From an uncultured Shewanella sp. (lineage in GTDB: Bacteria > Pseudomonadota > Gammaproteobacteria > Enterobacterales > Shewanellaceae): a DNA stretch of 64,000 nucleotides. The notes beneath the pieces are model-generated. The model was given only the letters and a program-made list of their open reading frames with translations. It was not told where the DNA came from and did not search any database. The position numbers and the translations under genes are program-made. Below, one piece after another: positions 50,485 to 57,527 of the stretch. The first letter of the stretch is position 1; the number at the start of each line of letters is the position of its first letter. Location: positions 1 through 64,000 of the forward strand of contig CANNEE010000005.1 of assembly GCA_947503555.1 (NCBI GenBank). Reading direction: 5' to 3'.

Positions 50485-50504
50485 AACTGTGTTTTTATAC
50501 AGTA
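50485..50504. promoter_or_regulatory. LexA (SOS) box of dinB
   Basis: AACTGTGTTTTTATACAGTA fits TACTGTATATATATACAGTA with the invariant CTG-N10-CAG, and ends 24 bp before the dinB GTG. Confidence 0.9.
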
Positions 50505-50528
50505 TCTTTGTGGTTGGAGGATAAATCA

Positions 50529-51605
50529 GTGCGAAAAATTATACATGTCGATATGGACTGCTTTTTTGCGGCCGTGGAGATGCGTGACTTCCCAGAGCTG
50601 AGAGATAAACCCATTGCCGTTGGCGGCCGTAGTGATAGACGGGGAGTGATCAGCACCTGTAACTATCAGGCTCGCAGTTTTGGTGTCCGCAGCGCAATGG
50701 CCTCGGCTTATGCGTTAAGGCTTTGTCCTGACTTAATACTAGTACCCGGACGTATGGATGTGTATAAAGCCGTTTCTGGTCAAATTCGTACTATTTTTGC
50801 CAAATACACCCAGCTTATTGAGCCTCTCTCCCTTGATGAGGCTTACTTGGATGTGAGTGATTGCTCTTTATATAAAGGCTCGGCCACTCTGATTGCACAA
50901 GCGATACGCCAGGATATACTGGACGTGACCGGACTGACCGCATCCGCTGGTATTGCCCCTGTGAAGTTTCTCGCCAAAATCGCATCGGATTTAAATAAGC
51001 CCAATGGTCAGTATGTGATCACTCCAGAGATGATCCCCGAATTTATTAAAACACTGCCGCTTAGGAAAATTCCCGGCGTTGGCAAGGTGACAGGAGAAAA
51101 ACTTCAGGCTCTTGGTCTTGAAACCTGTGGCGATGTACAGGTCTTTCCAAAGGTCGAATTAATTGAGCGGTTTGGTAAATTTGGTCAGCTGTTAATTGAG
51201 CGCTCGCAAGGCATAGATCCAAGAGGCATTTCCCCTCACCGTGAACGTAAGTCTGTTGGTGTTGAAACCACACTTGCTAAAGATATTTTTAGTTTGGCTC
51301 AATGTGAGCAGGTGATGCCTGGGTTAATTCAGGAGCTCTCGAGCCGAATTAGTCGCAGTGCCAAAGACAGACATATTCAAAAGCAGGTAGTGAAGATTAA
51401 GTTTGATGATTTTAAGCAAACAACAATTGAGCATCGCAGTGATGAGATATCAGTGAAGCTATTTTATGAACTTCTACAACAGGCTCTTGAGCGTCGTCAG
51501 GGGCGGGGCATCCGCTTACTTGGTGTATCCGTTGGTCTTCATAGTCAAAAGGAGCAAGTGCCAGCCAGTGCAAATCAGGTCGAGCAGTTAGATTTGGCAC
51601 TATAG
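50529..51605 (+). CDS. dinB: DNA polymerase IV
   Basis: 358 residues from GTG 50529, with GGAGG eight bases upstream; a start 21 bp earlier would precede the RBS. Y-family motifs [31 protein letters not shown] and [11 protein letters not shown] hold the catalytic acids. It extends mismatched or damaged primers. SOS control is supported by the LexA box. Confidence 0.95.
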   Translation: MRKIIHVDMDCFFAAVEMRDFPELRDKPIAVGGRSDRRGVISTCNYQARSFGVRSAMASAYALRLCPDLILVPGRMDVYKAVSGQIRTIFAKYTQLIEPLSLDEAYLDVSDCSLYKGSATLIAQAIRQDILDVTGLTASAGIAPVKFLAKIASDLNKPNGQYVITPEMIPEFIKTLPLRKIPGVGKVTGEKLQALGLETCGDVQVFPKVELIERFGKFGQLLIERSQGIDPRGISPHRERKSVGVETTLAKDIFSLAQCEQVMPGLIQELSSRISRSAKDRHIQKQVVKIKFDDFKQTTIEHRSDEISVKLFYELLQQALERRQGRGIRLLGVSVGLHSQKEQVPASANQVEQLDLAL

Positions 51606-51612
51606 ATAAGAA

Positions 51613-51636
51613 AAAGGGTTACCTATGTAACCCTTT
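51613..51636. terminator. Bidirectional terminator-like hairpin
   Basis: AAAGGGTTAC and GTAACCCTTT around CTAT. It is between the convergent dinB and pepD. Confidence 0.7.
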
Positions 51637-51670
51637 ATATTGAGTATTGCTCGCCAATGGCACAAGATGG

Positions 51671-53131
51671 TTAGTCTTTTGCTGGAATTCGCTCAAGCAC
51701 TGCTAATAACAGTTTCCAGTACTGCTCAACGGTTTCGATAAGCACTTTCTCATCTGGACTATGTGGGAAACGAATAGTCGGGCCGATAGAGACCATATCC
51801 ATGTCTGGATAAGGCTTCTTAAATAGACCGCACTCAAGACCTGCATGGATCACCATGATAGTCGGCTCTTTATGATAGATAGACTCATAGGTGTCTTTTA
51901 CTATCGCCATTACTGGAGAGCTGTTATCTGGTTTCCAACCTGGATAAGCGCCGCTAAACTCAATGTCTGCGCCTGCTAGATTGCTTAGTGAGGTCAGCAC
52001 GCCTTCAACTTCATCACGGCCAGAATCAATAAGTGAGCGAATAAGGCACAGCACTTCAACGCTTTCGGTTCCTGTGGTAATCACACCCACGTTAAGTGAA
52101 GTTTCAGTCACGCCTTCAACTTCATCACTCATGCGAATGACGCCATTCGGACAAGCATTGAGTAGCTCAATCAAGGTTTGTTGGCTTTGCTCTGCCATCA
52201 CCTGTTTTGGCGTCGGGATCTCTTCTAGCTCCAATAAACAGTCAGGATCGGCAATAGCCAACTCTTGACGTACTAAAGCTTGGAAGTCGCTCATAAGTTG
52301 CTGTAGTTTCGCTAGGTTTTCACTTGGCAACATAAAGCTTACACTGGCTTCACGAGGAATCGCATTACGCAGTGAGCCACCAGTGAAATCGACTAGTTCA
52401 AGTGCAAGCTCGTCGCCGTGATTAAATAGGAAGCGAGCCAGTAGTTTGTTGGCGTTGCCTCGGCCTAAATGTATGTTAACGCCCGAGTGACCGCCCAATA
52501 AACCCGATAGAGTCAGCTTAAAGCTGCTCAGGCTGGTTTCTGGTGCTTGCCAAACCATAGGCACGCTGATTTGACCGTCAACACCACCGGCGCAGCCCAT
52601 GTAGATCTCGCCTTCCTGCTCTGAATCTGTGTTGATCAGAATATCGGCTTCCAGCATGCCTGCTTCTAGGCCAAACGCACCTGTCATTCCTGCTTCTTCA
52701 TCGATCGTCAGAAGTACTTCTAAAGGACCATGGGGAATGTCATCAGCGCCTAGAATGGCTAACGCAGAAGCCATACCTATGCCATTATCTGCACCAAGTG
52801 TTGTGTCTGATGCCTTTACCCAGTCGCCGTCGATACGTGGAACGATAGGATCTTTTTCAAAGTCATGTACTTTGTCGGCGTTCTTTTGCGGCACCATATC
52901 AATATGCGCTTGGATAACCACAGTTTTGCGATTTTCCATGCCTTGGGTTGCTGGCTTCTTGATAATAAGGTTACCGACTTTGTCTTCGACGACACTAAGC
53001 TGTTTATCTTTAGCCCAGTTTTGAATGTAGTTGCTGAGTGCTTGTTCGTGTTTGGAAGGGTGTGGAATGGCACAAATTTGCTCAAACCACTGCCATAATG
53101 CTTGAGGTTGTAGTTGGCTTAACGTTGTCAC
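51671..53131 (-). CDS. pepD: Aminoacyl-histidine dipeptidase
   Basis: 486 residues from GTG 53131, with AGGAG seven bases upstream; an earlier in-frame Met is not supported. M20-family zinc peptidase. QAHIDMVPQKN, TTLGADNGIGMASALAIL, DEEAGMTGAFGL and IHAGLECGLFKKPYPDMDMVSIGPT are the PepD blocks. It cleaves Xaa-His dipeptides. Confidence 0.95.
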   Translation of the reverse strand: MTTLSQLQPQALWQWFEQICAIPHPSKHEQALSNYIQNWAKDKQLSVVEDKVGNLIIKKPATQGMENRKTVVIQAHIDMVPQKNADKVHDFEKDPIVPRIDGDWVKASDTTLGADNGIGMASALAILGADDIPHGPLEVLLTIDEEAGMTGAFGLEAGMLEADILINTDSEQEGEIYMGCAGGVDGQISVPMVWQAPETSLSSFKLTLSGLLGGHSGVNIHLGRGNANKLLARFLFNHGDELALELVDFTGGSLRNAIPREASVSFMLPSENLAKLQQLMSDFQALVRQELAIADPDCLLELEEIPTPKQVMAEQSQQTLIELLNACPNGVIRMSDEVEGVTETSLNVGVITTGTESVEVLCLIRSLIDSGRDEVEGVLTSLSNLAGADIEFSGAYPGWKPDNSSPVMAIVKDTYESIYHKEPTIMVIHAGLECGLFKKPYPDMDMVSIGPTIRFPHSPDEKVLIETVEQYWKLLLAVLERIPAKD

Positions 53132-53304
53132 GTTAGACTCCTGTTCGCTATGTAAATCCATAAGGCTTTAATCGCTGGTCAGTCTATCATAAATTAAGCC
53201 AAATGAGATATTGCAAGGCGAGTCGCTAAACTTGTGTAAAGCATTTGCCATTGGCAGATTTTTGCGCAAATATGCTGCTACTAAAATAAATAATAGGGTG
53301 GGGT

Positions 53305-54840
53305 ATGGCTCAAGTTAATTTAATTGATGTACAGGATGATGGTGCCATTTTTGATGGTAATGGTTGGGATGCCTTGGTCGTGGTGACGCCAAGCCTTGAA
53401 GCGATTGCGCAAGAAGAGGTGGGGGCTCTGGCCAATCATGGTGTTACAGTCGATAAGCGTATAGGTAAGCAAGTAAGTTTGCTGTTTGCGCCTGGCTTAG
53501 CTGGGGGGCGTTTGATTGTCTCTCCTGTGAAAGAGGTCTGTGACGATTACACCGATGTTCGCGCATACGCCAATGCGGCAAGAGCGGGTATTACCATGGC
53601 CAAAGATGCTGGTGCAATGCGCCCTTTGTTGATTGTCAGCGATAGTGGCCAAGGTAAATATGAGTTTGCCACTGAAGTGGCTGCGCTTTCCTGTGGCCAA
53701 GAGTTGTGGCAAGCCCTAGAGCTTAGAGAAGCCAAAGAGCTAGGTGCGCCGCTTGAAGCTATTGGTTTGCTAAATAGTAGTGAAGCCGCTAGTGCACTCA
53801 ATGCGATAGAGGCCGGGCGTATGTTAGCTCGTGATTTGTGTGGTACAGAGCCCGAGAGAATGTCAGCTCCTGCTTTTGCCGATTATTGTGTTGAGTCATT
53901 AGCCGATTCTGGACTCAAGTTAGAGGTAGAAGAAGGGCGCTGTGAGCTCGAGCGAGACTATCCTTTATTAAGCGCTGTTGCTCGTAGCTCTTGTGCTGTA
54001 TCTCGCCACCAACCTCGCGTGGTGAGCATCGAGTACACAGGTGACGGGGAAATCACAAATACTTATCTGTTTGCCGGTAAAGGTGTGGTATACGACACTG
54101 GTGGTGCCGATCTTAAAGTTGGTGGTGCTATGGCTGGTATGAGTCGAGATAAAGGTGGAGCGGCAGCGGTTGCTGGTTTAATGAAAACTATCTCTATGCT
54201 TAAGCCTAAAGGTATCAAGGTTATAGCACAGCTAGGTTTAGTGCGTAATAGCATAGGCAGTGAAGCCTTTGTGTCCGATGAAATCATTACTAGCCATGCT
54301 GGGTGCCGAGTACGTATCGGTAATACTGATGCTGAAGGACGTTTGGTGTTAGCCGATATTTTATCTCATCTACGTATTAAAGCTGAGAAAGCCGTGAACC
54401 CGCAGATCTTTTCCGTTGCAACCTTAACGGGTCATGTGGTGAGAGCCTATGGTGGCTATACTGCTCTAGTTGAAAATGCTGTGGCTAAATCTCAATCTGT
54501 AGCCAGTAATCTTGCTCAAACTGCCGAGCTTTGGGGCGAGCCAGTCGAAATCTCATCCCTACGTCATGAGGACTTTGGCAAGATAGTCGATCCTTCTGGT
54601 GCTGCTGATGTGCTTTCATCTAATAATGCCCCTTCATCGGTAACGGCACGGGGACATCAATATCCAGCTGCCTTCTTGCTAAAGGCATCAGGCTTGGATA
54701 AGCATAATTTGACATCGGACAAGCCTATTGCATATACCCATGTGGATATTGCAGGCAGTGCGACCGAAGGTCACCCATTATATGGTAAGCCAACCGCAGC
54801 ACCTTTGGTCGGTTTGTTTCAATACATGGTGAATAAATAG
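53305..54840 (+). CDS. M17 leucyl aminopeptidase family protein
   Basis: 511 residues. The two-metal site is built by KGVVYDTGGADLKVGG, the RDKGGAA segment and NTDAEGRLVLAD, as in M17. The usual Lys before the DTGG motif is in GKGVVYDTGG. The N-terminal half differs from PepA and PepB, so this is a separate subgroup. It likely acts in cytoplasmic peptide turnover. Monocistronic, divergent from pepD. Confidence 0.9.
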   Translation: MAQVNLIDVQDDGAIFDGNGWDALVVVTPSLEAIAQEEVGALANHGVTVDKRIGKQVSLLFAPGLAGGRLIVSPVKEVCDDYTDVRAYANAARAGITMAKDAGAMRPLLIVSDSGQGKYEFATEVAALSCGQELWQALELREAKELGAPLEAIGLLNSSEAASALNAIEAGRMLARDLCGTEPERMSAPAFADYCVESLADSGLKLEVEEGRCELERDYPLLSAVARSSCAVSRHQPRVVSIEYTGDGEITNTYLFAGKGVVYDTGGADLKVGGAMAGMSRDKGGAAAVAGLMKTISMLKPKGIKVIAQLGLVRNSIGSEAFVSDEIITSHAGCRVRIGNTDAEGRLVLADILSHLRIKAEKAVNPQIFSVATLTGHVVRAYGGYTALVENAVAKSQSVASNLAQTAELWGEPVEISSLRHEDFGKIVDPSGAADVLSSNNAPSSVTARGHQYPAAFLLKASGLDKHNLTSDKPIAYTHVDIAGSATEGHPLYGKPTAAPLVGLFQYMVNK

Positions 54841-54965
54841 CCGAAACATCTATTGGTTGTGATATATGTCGCATTCTGAGTTATATGGAATGCGACGCTT
54901 ATTTAGATATTAATGAAATGCTGTTATTTGTATTTGTGTTGTAAAATTACATTCTTGGTGCTTTT

Positions 54966-55408
54966 TAATTGTTTTTCACCTTGATTGTTGTAATTAAATA
55001 ACGAAAGTGTATAATGCTTCTCGTTGGTTAAGTATCGTGTTTACTTCTTTTGTCAGTCTGACTCCACCCGTCAGATATCTCCATGGAATCGAGTGACCTT
55101 AGGTATCAGATGTTTTATCTGAATCACACCTAGTTGTTGACGTTTTAATTTAAGTTGCTCATATCTCATTTCCGACGTTCATCGATAAGTCTCATAGGCA
55201 AACAGTTTGCTTGATTATTGATGCTAGGGCTAACTAACCCTTAACTTAGTTACCATCATCAACCCTTAACACCTCTATGGTGTGTTTTAGACTCAAGTTG
55301 TACAGCGATAATTCGTTGTGCCAGGTATCAACTGTTAGCGCAGTCTTATATTTGTCCTTTGGACTACTTGAAACATGTCTCGCCTGCTCTTTGAGCAGGC
55401 TTTTTTTT
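54966..55408 (+). pseudogene. Degenerate unit 0 of the array (no intact ORF)
   Basis: TTGTAA (54988-54993), 16-bp spacer and TATAAT (55010-55015) match the other promoters; the dyad is only TGTAATTAAATAACG. The leader keeps hairpins at 55030-55046 (AAGTA/TACTT) and 55057-55075 (TCTGAC/GTCAGA), then the core at 55079-55097. The 3' part keeps the ACACC/GGTGT hairpin at 55269-55283 and a terminator. Where the ORF should start, AAGTCTCATAGGCAAACAG at 55187-55205 looks like a decayed ATGTCTTATACAGGTAAA; the frame is broken. Confidence 0.6.
55382..55408 (+). terminator. Intrinsic terminator of unit 0
   Basis: GCCTGCTC and GAGCAGGC around TTT, then T8. Same design as the unit 1 and 3 terminators with compensatory changes (GCCTGCTC/GAGCAGGC against GCCCACTC/GAGTGGGC). 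Confidence 0.93.
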
Positions 55409-55512
55409 GCCTTTTATTGCTAAATTCGTGACTAGGGTTCTCTGAGAACTTGTTTGTTTAGTAAGCTTGTGTTGAAAGTTAATTTCTTAATCTGCGTCGA
55501 AAGTGATGTTTT

Positions 55513-55562
55513 TGTGATTTTTATCAGAAAACTCTTGTAATTTAATTACAGTTAATTATAAT
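55513..55562 (+). promoter_or_regulatory. Unit 1 promoter with CRP-like and HexR-like sites
   Basis: CRP-like TGTGA-N6-TCAGA at 55513-55528. HexR-like palindrome TGTAATTTAATTACA at 55536-55550 covers the -35 TTGTAA (55535-55540). A 16-bp spacer leads to TATAAT at 55557-55562. The HexR operator in Shewanella is a TGTAAT/ATTACA dyad; assignment is by sequence similarity. Confidence 0.7.
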
Positions 55563-55618
55563 AGCTCTCGTTGGTTAAGCAAAGAATGCTAACCACTCTA
55601 GTCTATCCAGGAAGGATA

Positions 55619-55642
55619 ATGTATCTCCAAGGAATCGAGTGA
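55619..55642 (+). CDS. Possible 7-codon leader peptide in unit 1
   Basis: ATG with AGGAAGGA upstream reads MYLQGIE and stops at TGA. It overlaps the conserved core, so ribosomes on it would cover the regulatory RNA. The identical ORF occurs in unit 3 (57151-57174) but unit 2 lacks the ATG, so it may be fortuitous. Confidence 0.35.
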   Translation: MYLQGIE

Positions 55643-55668
55643 CAAGTTGTCTCCACGGATATGAGAAT

Positions 55669-55715
55669 CTCTAGTTCCAAGGAACCGAGCCCAGCTTTAC
55701 TAGAGTCTTTTTTTT
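55669..55715 (+). terminator. Candidate attenuator terminator in the unit 1 leader
   Basis: CTCTAGT pairs with ACTAGAG across a 23-nt loop, then C and T8. It lies 24 bp before the microprotein ATG. The weak 7-bp stem makes its strength uncertain. Confidence 0.5.
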
Positions 55716-55739
55716 ACAACTTTGTTAGGAGTTTTGACT

Positions 55740-55838
55740 ATGTCTTATACAGGTAATTACACAGTTTCTTTAAGCGGTACTTGGTTTAGCACAGACGCCC
55801 TACGTGGTGGTCTATATACCCTGTCAGCTAAGCGTTAA
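55740..55838 (+). CDS. 32-residue microprotein, array unit 1
   Basis: Starts MSYTGNYTVSLSG, then TWF, then LRGGLYTLSAKR. TTAGGAG lies nine bases before the ATG. It is identical in sequence to unit 3 and shares MSYTG, TWF, LRGGLY and a Lys near the end with unit 2, so selection has kept the peptide. No signal peptide or membrane helix. I do not recognise a family. It is embedded in a long structured RNA. Confidence 0.8.
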   Translation: MSYTGNYTVSLSGTWFSTDALRGGLYTLSAKR

Positions 55839-55996
55839 TACGCCGGACTATTTAGTTAGTCACCATCATCTTGACCCCTTATTGTATTGTGCCGATTTGG
55901 TGCAATCTCGACTTAGAAGGCTAGCCTAGGGGCTACTAGGTTAGTCTTCACAAATTAATGAGCCGATTACTCGTTAGTTTGCATAGATAGGTCTTC
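55839..55996 (+). ncRNA. Structured 3' UTR of unit 1
   Basis: Three hairpins: 55886-55906 (ATTGTGCC/GGTGCAAT), 55921-55944 (CTAGCCTAG/CTAGGTTAG) and 55953-55979 (AATTAATGAG/CTCGTTAGTT). Unit 3 retains all three, with changes only in loops or to G-U pairs. Unit 0 keeps the first as ACACC/GGTGT. A long structured 3' UTR after a 99-bp ORF is unusual. Confidence 0.65.
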
Positions 55997-56024
55997 GCCC
56001 ACTCTTTGAGTGGGCTTTTTTTTT
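55997..56024 (+). terminator. Intrinsic terminator of unit 1
   Basis: GCCCACTC and GAGTGGGC around TTT, then T9. Confidence 0.95.
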
Positions 56025-56128
56025 GCCTGAACCATAACTGCTTCAGTCTTCATCACATGTTTCATTTAGCCTCTCGGTGTAACTTAATGACGGAATGTGG
56101 TCTAAAAACGCTCTTTCAATGGTTTTGT

Positions 56129-56178
56129 TGTGAGGTAAAGCAGAAATTGTTTGTAATTAAATTACATTTGATTATAAT
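56129..56178 (+). promoter_or_regulatory. Unit 2 promoter with HexR-like and weak CRP-like sites
   Basis: TGTAATTAAATTACA at 56152-56166 is the best palindrome of the array. -35 TTGTAA 56151-56156, -10 TATAAT 56173-56178, spacer 16. The CRP-like TGTGA-N6-GCAGA at 56129-56144 has a poor right half but the same distance to the -35 as in units 1 and 3. Confidence 0.65.
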
Positions 56179-56184
56179 GTCACC

Positions 56185-56353
56185 ACTAGATTAAGTGCTC
56201 TACTTAGTCTTATGGTCTATCTAGGAAGGATAATCATCTCCAAGGAATCGAGTGACAAGTTGTCCCTTGGGTAGTAATCGCTACTTCAGGTTAGGGAAAC
56301 GAGCAAATCAGTATTAGAGCTTAATTTAACAACTTTGTTAGGAGTAATTGACT
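56185..56353 (+). ncRNA. Structured 5' leader of unit 2
   Basis: Hairpins GATTAAG/CTTAGTC at 56189-56209 and TATCT/GGATA are different in sequence from, but equivalent in place to, those of unit 1. The core is at 56238-56256. After it, CCCT/AGGG encloses GTAG/CTAC where unit 1 has GGA/TCC and GAG/CTC. There is no T-run before the ORF, so the terminator switch is absent or different here. Confidence 0.55.
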
Positions 56354-56452
56354 ATGTCTTATACAGGTAAAAACAACATTTTTTGGCAGAACACTTGGTT
56401 CGATGCACAAATCTTACGTGGTGGCCTTTATGCCATGGAAAACAAAGGCTAA
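56354..56452 (+). CDS. 32-residue microprotein, array unit 2
   Basis: Starts MSYTGKNNIFWQN, then TWF, then LRGGLYAMENKG. Same length as unit 1; 15 of 32 residues are identical, concentrated in MSYTG, TWF and LRGGLY. TTAGGAG precedes the ATG by the same distance. The divergence, with conserved blocks, shows that the ORF is under selection. Function unknown. Confidence 0.8.
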   Translation: MSYTGKNNIFWQNTWFDAQILRGGLYAMENKG

Positions 56453-56665
56453 TGATCTTGGCTTGTTGGTCTATGTGGCGTCATTAACTAGCTCAGCTTT
56501 GTGTCGGCACTTAATACCGCAGAAAAGTAACCTTGAAAGAGCAATACGCCTTAGTAATAGATAGCAGCTCGTTCACATTTTAGTGGATGTTGATCTGCTT
56601 CAAATTCCTTGACGGCTCATCAGCATAGCTTTTGAGGCGTTAAAGGTATTCAGTGCACAGAGCAA

Positions 56666-56791
56666 TGGTAACGGGATCGTGGAGAGAAGCGATGGCATCT
56701 TCAGGAAGAAGTCGATTTTACTGGCGCAGTTTGTTGTTAGTATTCATCGTGTTTATTTTATTGTTTGCTAGCTTTATTCAATATTTATAGT
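56666..56791 (+). CDS. Small single-helix membrane protein candidate (41 or 32 residues)
   Basis: From ATG 56666, or from ATG 56693 with GGAGAG seven bases upstream. A Ser/Arg-rich start (ASSGRSRFYWRS) is followed by a hydrophobic helix, LLLVFIVFILLFASF, ending IQYL. It lies between units 2 and 3 and is not similar to the MSYTG peptides. The good RBS and positive-inside helix are the only evidence. Confidence 0.45.
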
Positions 56792-57013
56792 TACATAGTG
56801 TAGAGAGATGTCAGTATGTTGTCGTCACCTCTTTACTGCCCTCCAAGTTTTAGTTCGATTTATTTTGTTTATCCGTTGTTAGCATTGGTCTCTTATTAGG
56901 CTGTCGTCTTTCATTGATTTGAGACTAATATAATGCCTACCTCTATTTTGGTTATAATTTCGTAAATTAATAGCTTTTATGGTTATGTAAATGAGTCATA
57001 ATCACTCGTTTTC

Positions 57014-57028
57014 TGTAGTTGAATTACA
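57014..57028. promoter_or_regulatory. Second HexR-like dyad upstream of unit 3
   Basis: TGTAGTTGAATTACA agrees with the array palindrome at 13 of 15 positions. It lies 53 bp upstream of the primary unit 3 site, so cooperative binding is possible. Confidence 0.4.
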
Positions 57029-57043
57029 GTTTATTGGTGTTTT

Positions 57044-57093
57044 TGTGATTTCTGTCAGAAGCTTCTTGTAATTTAATTACAGATAGTTATAAT
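57044..57093 (+). promoter_or_regulatory. Unit 3 promoter with CRP-like and HexR-like sites
   Basis: CRP-like TGTGA-N6-TCAGA at 57044-57059; TGTAATTTAATTACA at 57067-57081; -35 TTGTAA 57066-57071; -10 TATAAT 57088-57093; spacer 16. Spacing is identical to unit 1. Confidence 0.7.
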
Positions 57094-57099
57094 AGCTCT

Positions 57100-57270
57100 C
57101 GTTGGTTAAGCAAAGAATGCTAACCACTCTAGTCTATCCAAGAAAGGATAATGTATCTCCAAGGAATCGAGTGACAAGTTGTCTCCACGGATATGAGAAT
57201 CTCTAGTTCCAAGGAACCGAGCCCAGCTTTACTAGAGTCTTTTTTTACAACTTTGTTAGGAGTTTTGACT
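57100..57270 (+). ncRNA. Structured 5' leader of unit 3 with attenuator-like switch
   Basis: As unit 1: the core at 57157-57175; ACTCTAGT (57126-57133) and CTCTAGT (57201-57207) compete for ACTAGAGT (57231-57238), which is followed by T7 (57240-57246). The second hairpin loop is AAGAAA instead of AGGAA, so one GGA is lost while the stem stays intact. Confidence 0.6.
57151..57174 (+). CDS. Possible 7-codon leader peptide in unit 3
   Basis: Same MYLQGIE reading as unit 1, with AAAGGA just upstream. See unit 1 for the doubt. Confidence 0.35.
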   Translation: MYLQGIE

Positions 57271-57369
57271 ATGTCTTATACAGGTAATTACACAGTTTCT
57301 TTAAGCGGTACTTGGTTTAGCACAGACGCCCTACGTGGTGGTCTATATACCCTGTCAGCTAAGCGTTAA
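57271..57369 (+). CDS. 32-residue microprotein, array unit 3
   Basis: Base-for-base identical to the unit 1 ORF, including its RBS region, whereas the flanks show several differences. Either recent duplication or gene conversion. Same lack of a recognisable family. Confidence 0.8.
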   Translation: MSYTGNYTVSLSGTWFSTDALRGGLYTLSAKR

Positions 57370-57527
57370 TACGCCGGACTATTTAGTTAGTCACCATCAT
57401 CTTGACCCCTTATTGTATTGTGCCGACTTGGTGCAATTTCGACTTAGAAGGCTAGCCTAGGGGCTACTAGGTTAGTCTTCACAAATTAATGAGCCGATTA
57501 CTTGTTAGTTTGCATAGATAGGTCTTC
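57370..57527 (+). ncRNA. Structured 3' UTR of unit 3
   Basis: Carries the same three hairpins as unit 1. The three base differences fall in a loop (GATTT to GACTT) or convert G-C/A-U pairs to G-U, so the folds are preserved. Confidence 0.6.

Larger units (their letters stand above)
55569..55739 (+). ncRNA. Structured 5' leader of unit 1 with attenuator-like switch
   Basis: Hairpins: TGGTTAAGC/GCTAACCA at 55572-55595; TATCC/GGATA at about 55604-55618. The core CTCCAAGGAATCGAGTGAC is at 55625-55643. ACTAGAGT (55699-55706) can pair either with ACTCTAGT (55595-55602), closing the whole leader, or with CTCTAGT (55669-55675), giving a hairpin immediately followed by T8 (55708-55715). The two pairings exclude each other, as in an attenuator. 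Several ANGGA motifs are also present. It matches no RNA family that I can name. Confidence 0.6.

Noticed and set aside
55569-55739. Match of the array leader to a known riboswitch (GEMM/cyclic-di-GMP, glycine, glutamine/downstream-peptide)
   Set aside because: Compared from memory, none shares the CTCCAAGGAATCGAGTGAC core with this helix order. A covariance search is needed to exclude distant members.
56006-56194. 62-codon plus-strand ORF crossing the unit 1 terminator and unit 2 promoter
   Set aside because: It runs through the T-run and the operator dyad, has no RBS and an unlikely composition; the promoter reading explains the sequence.
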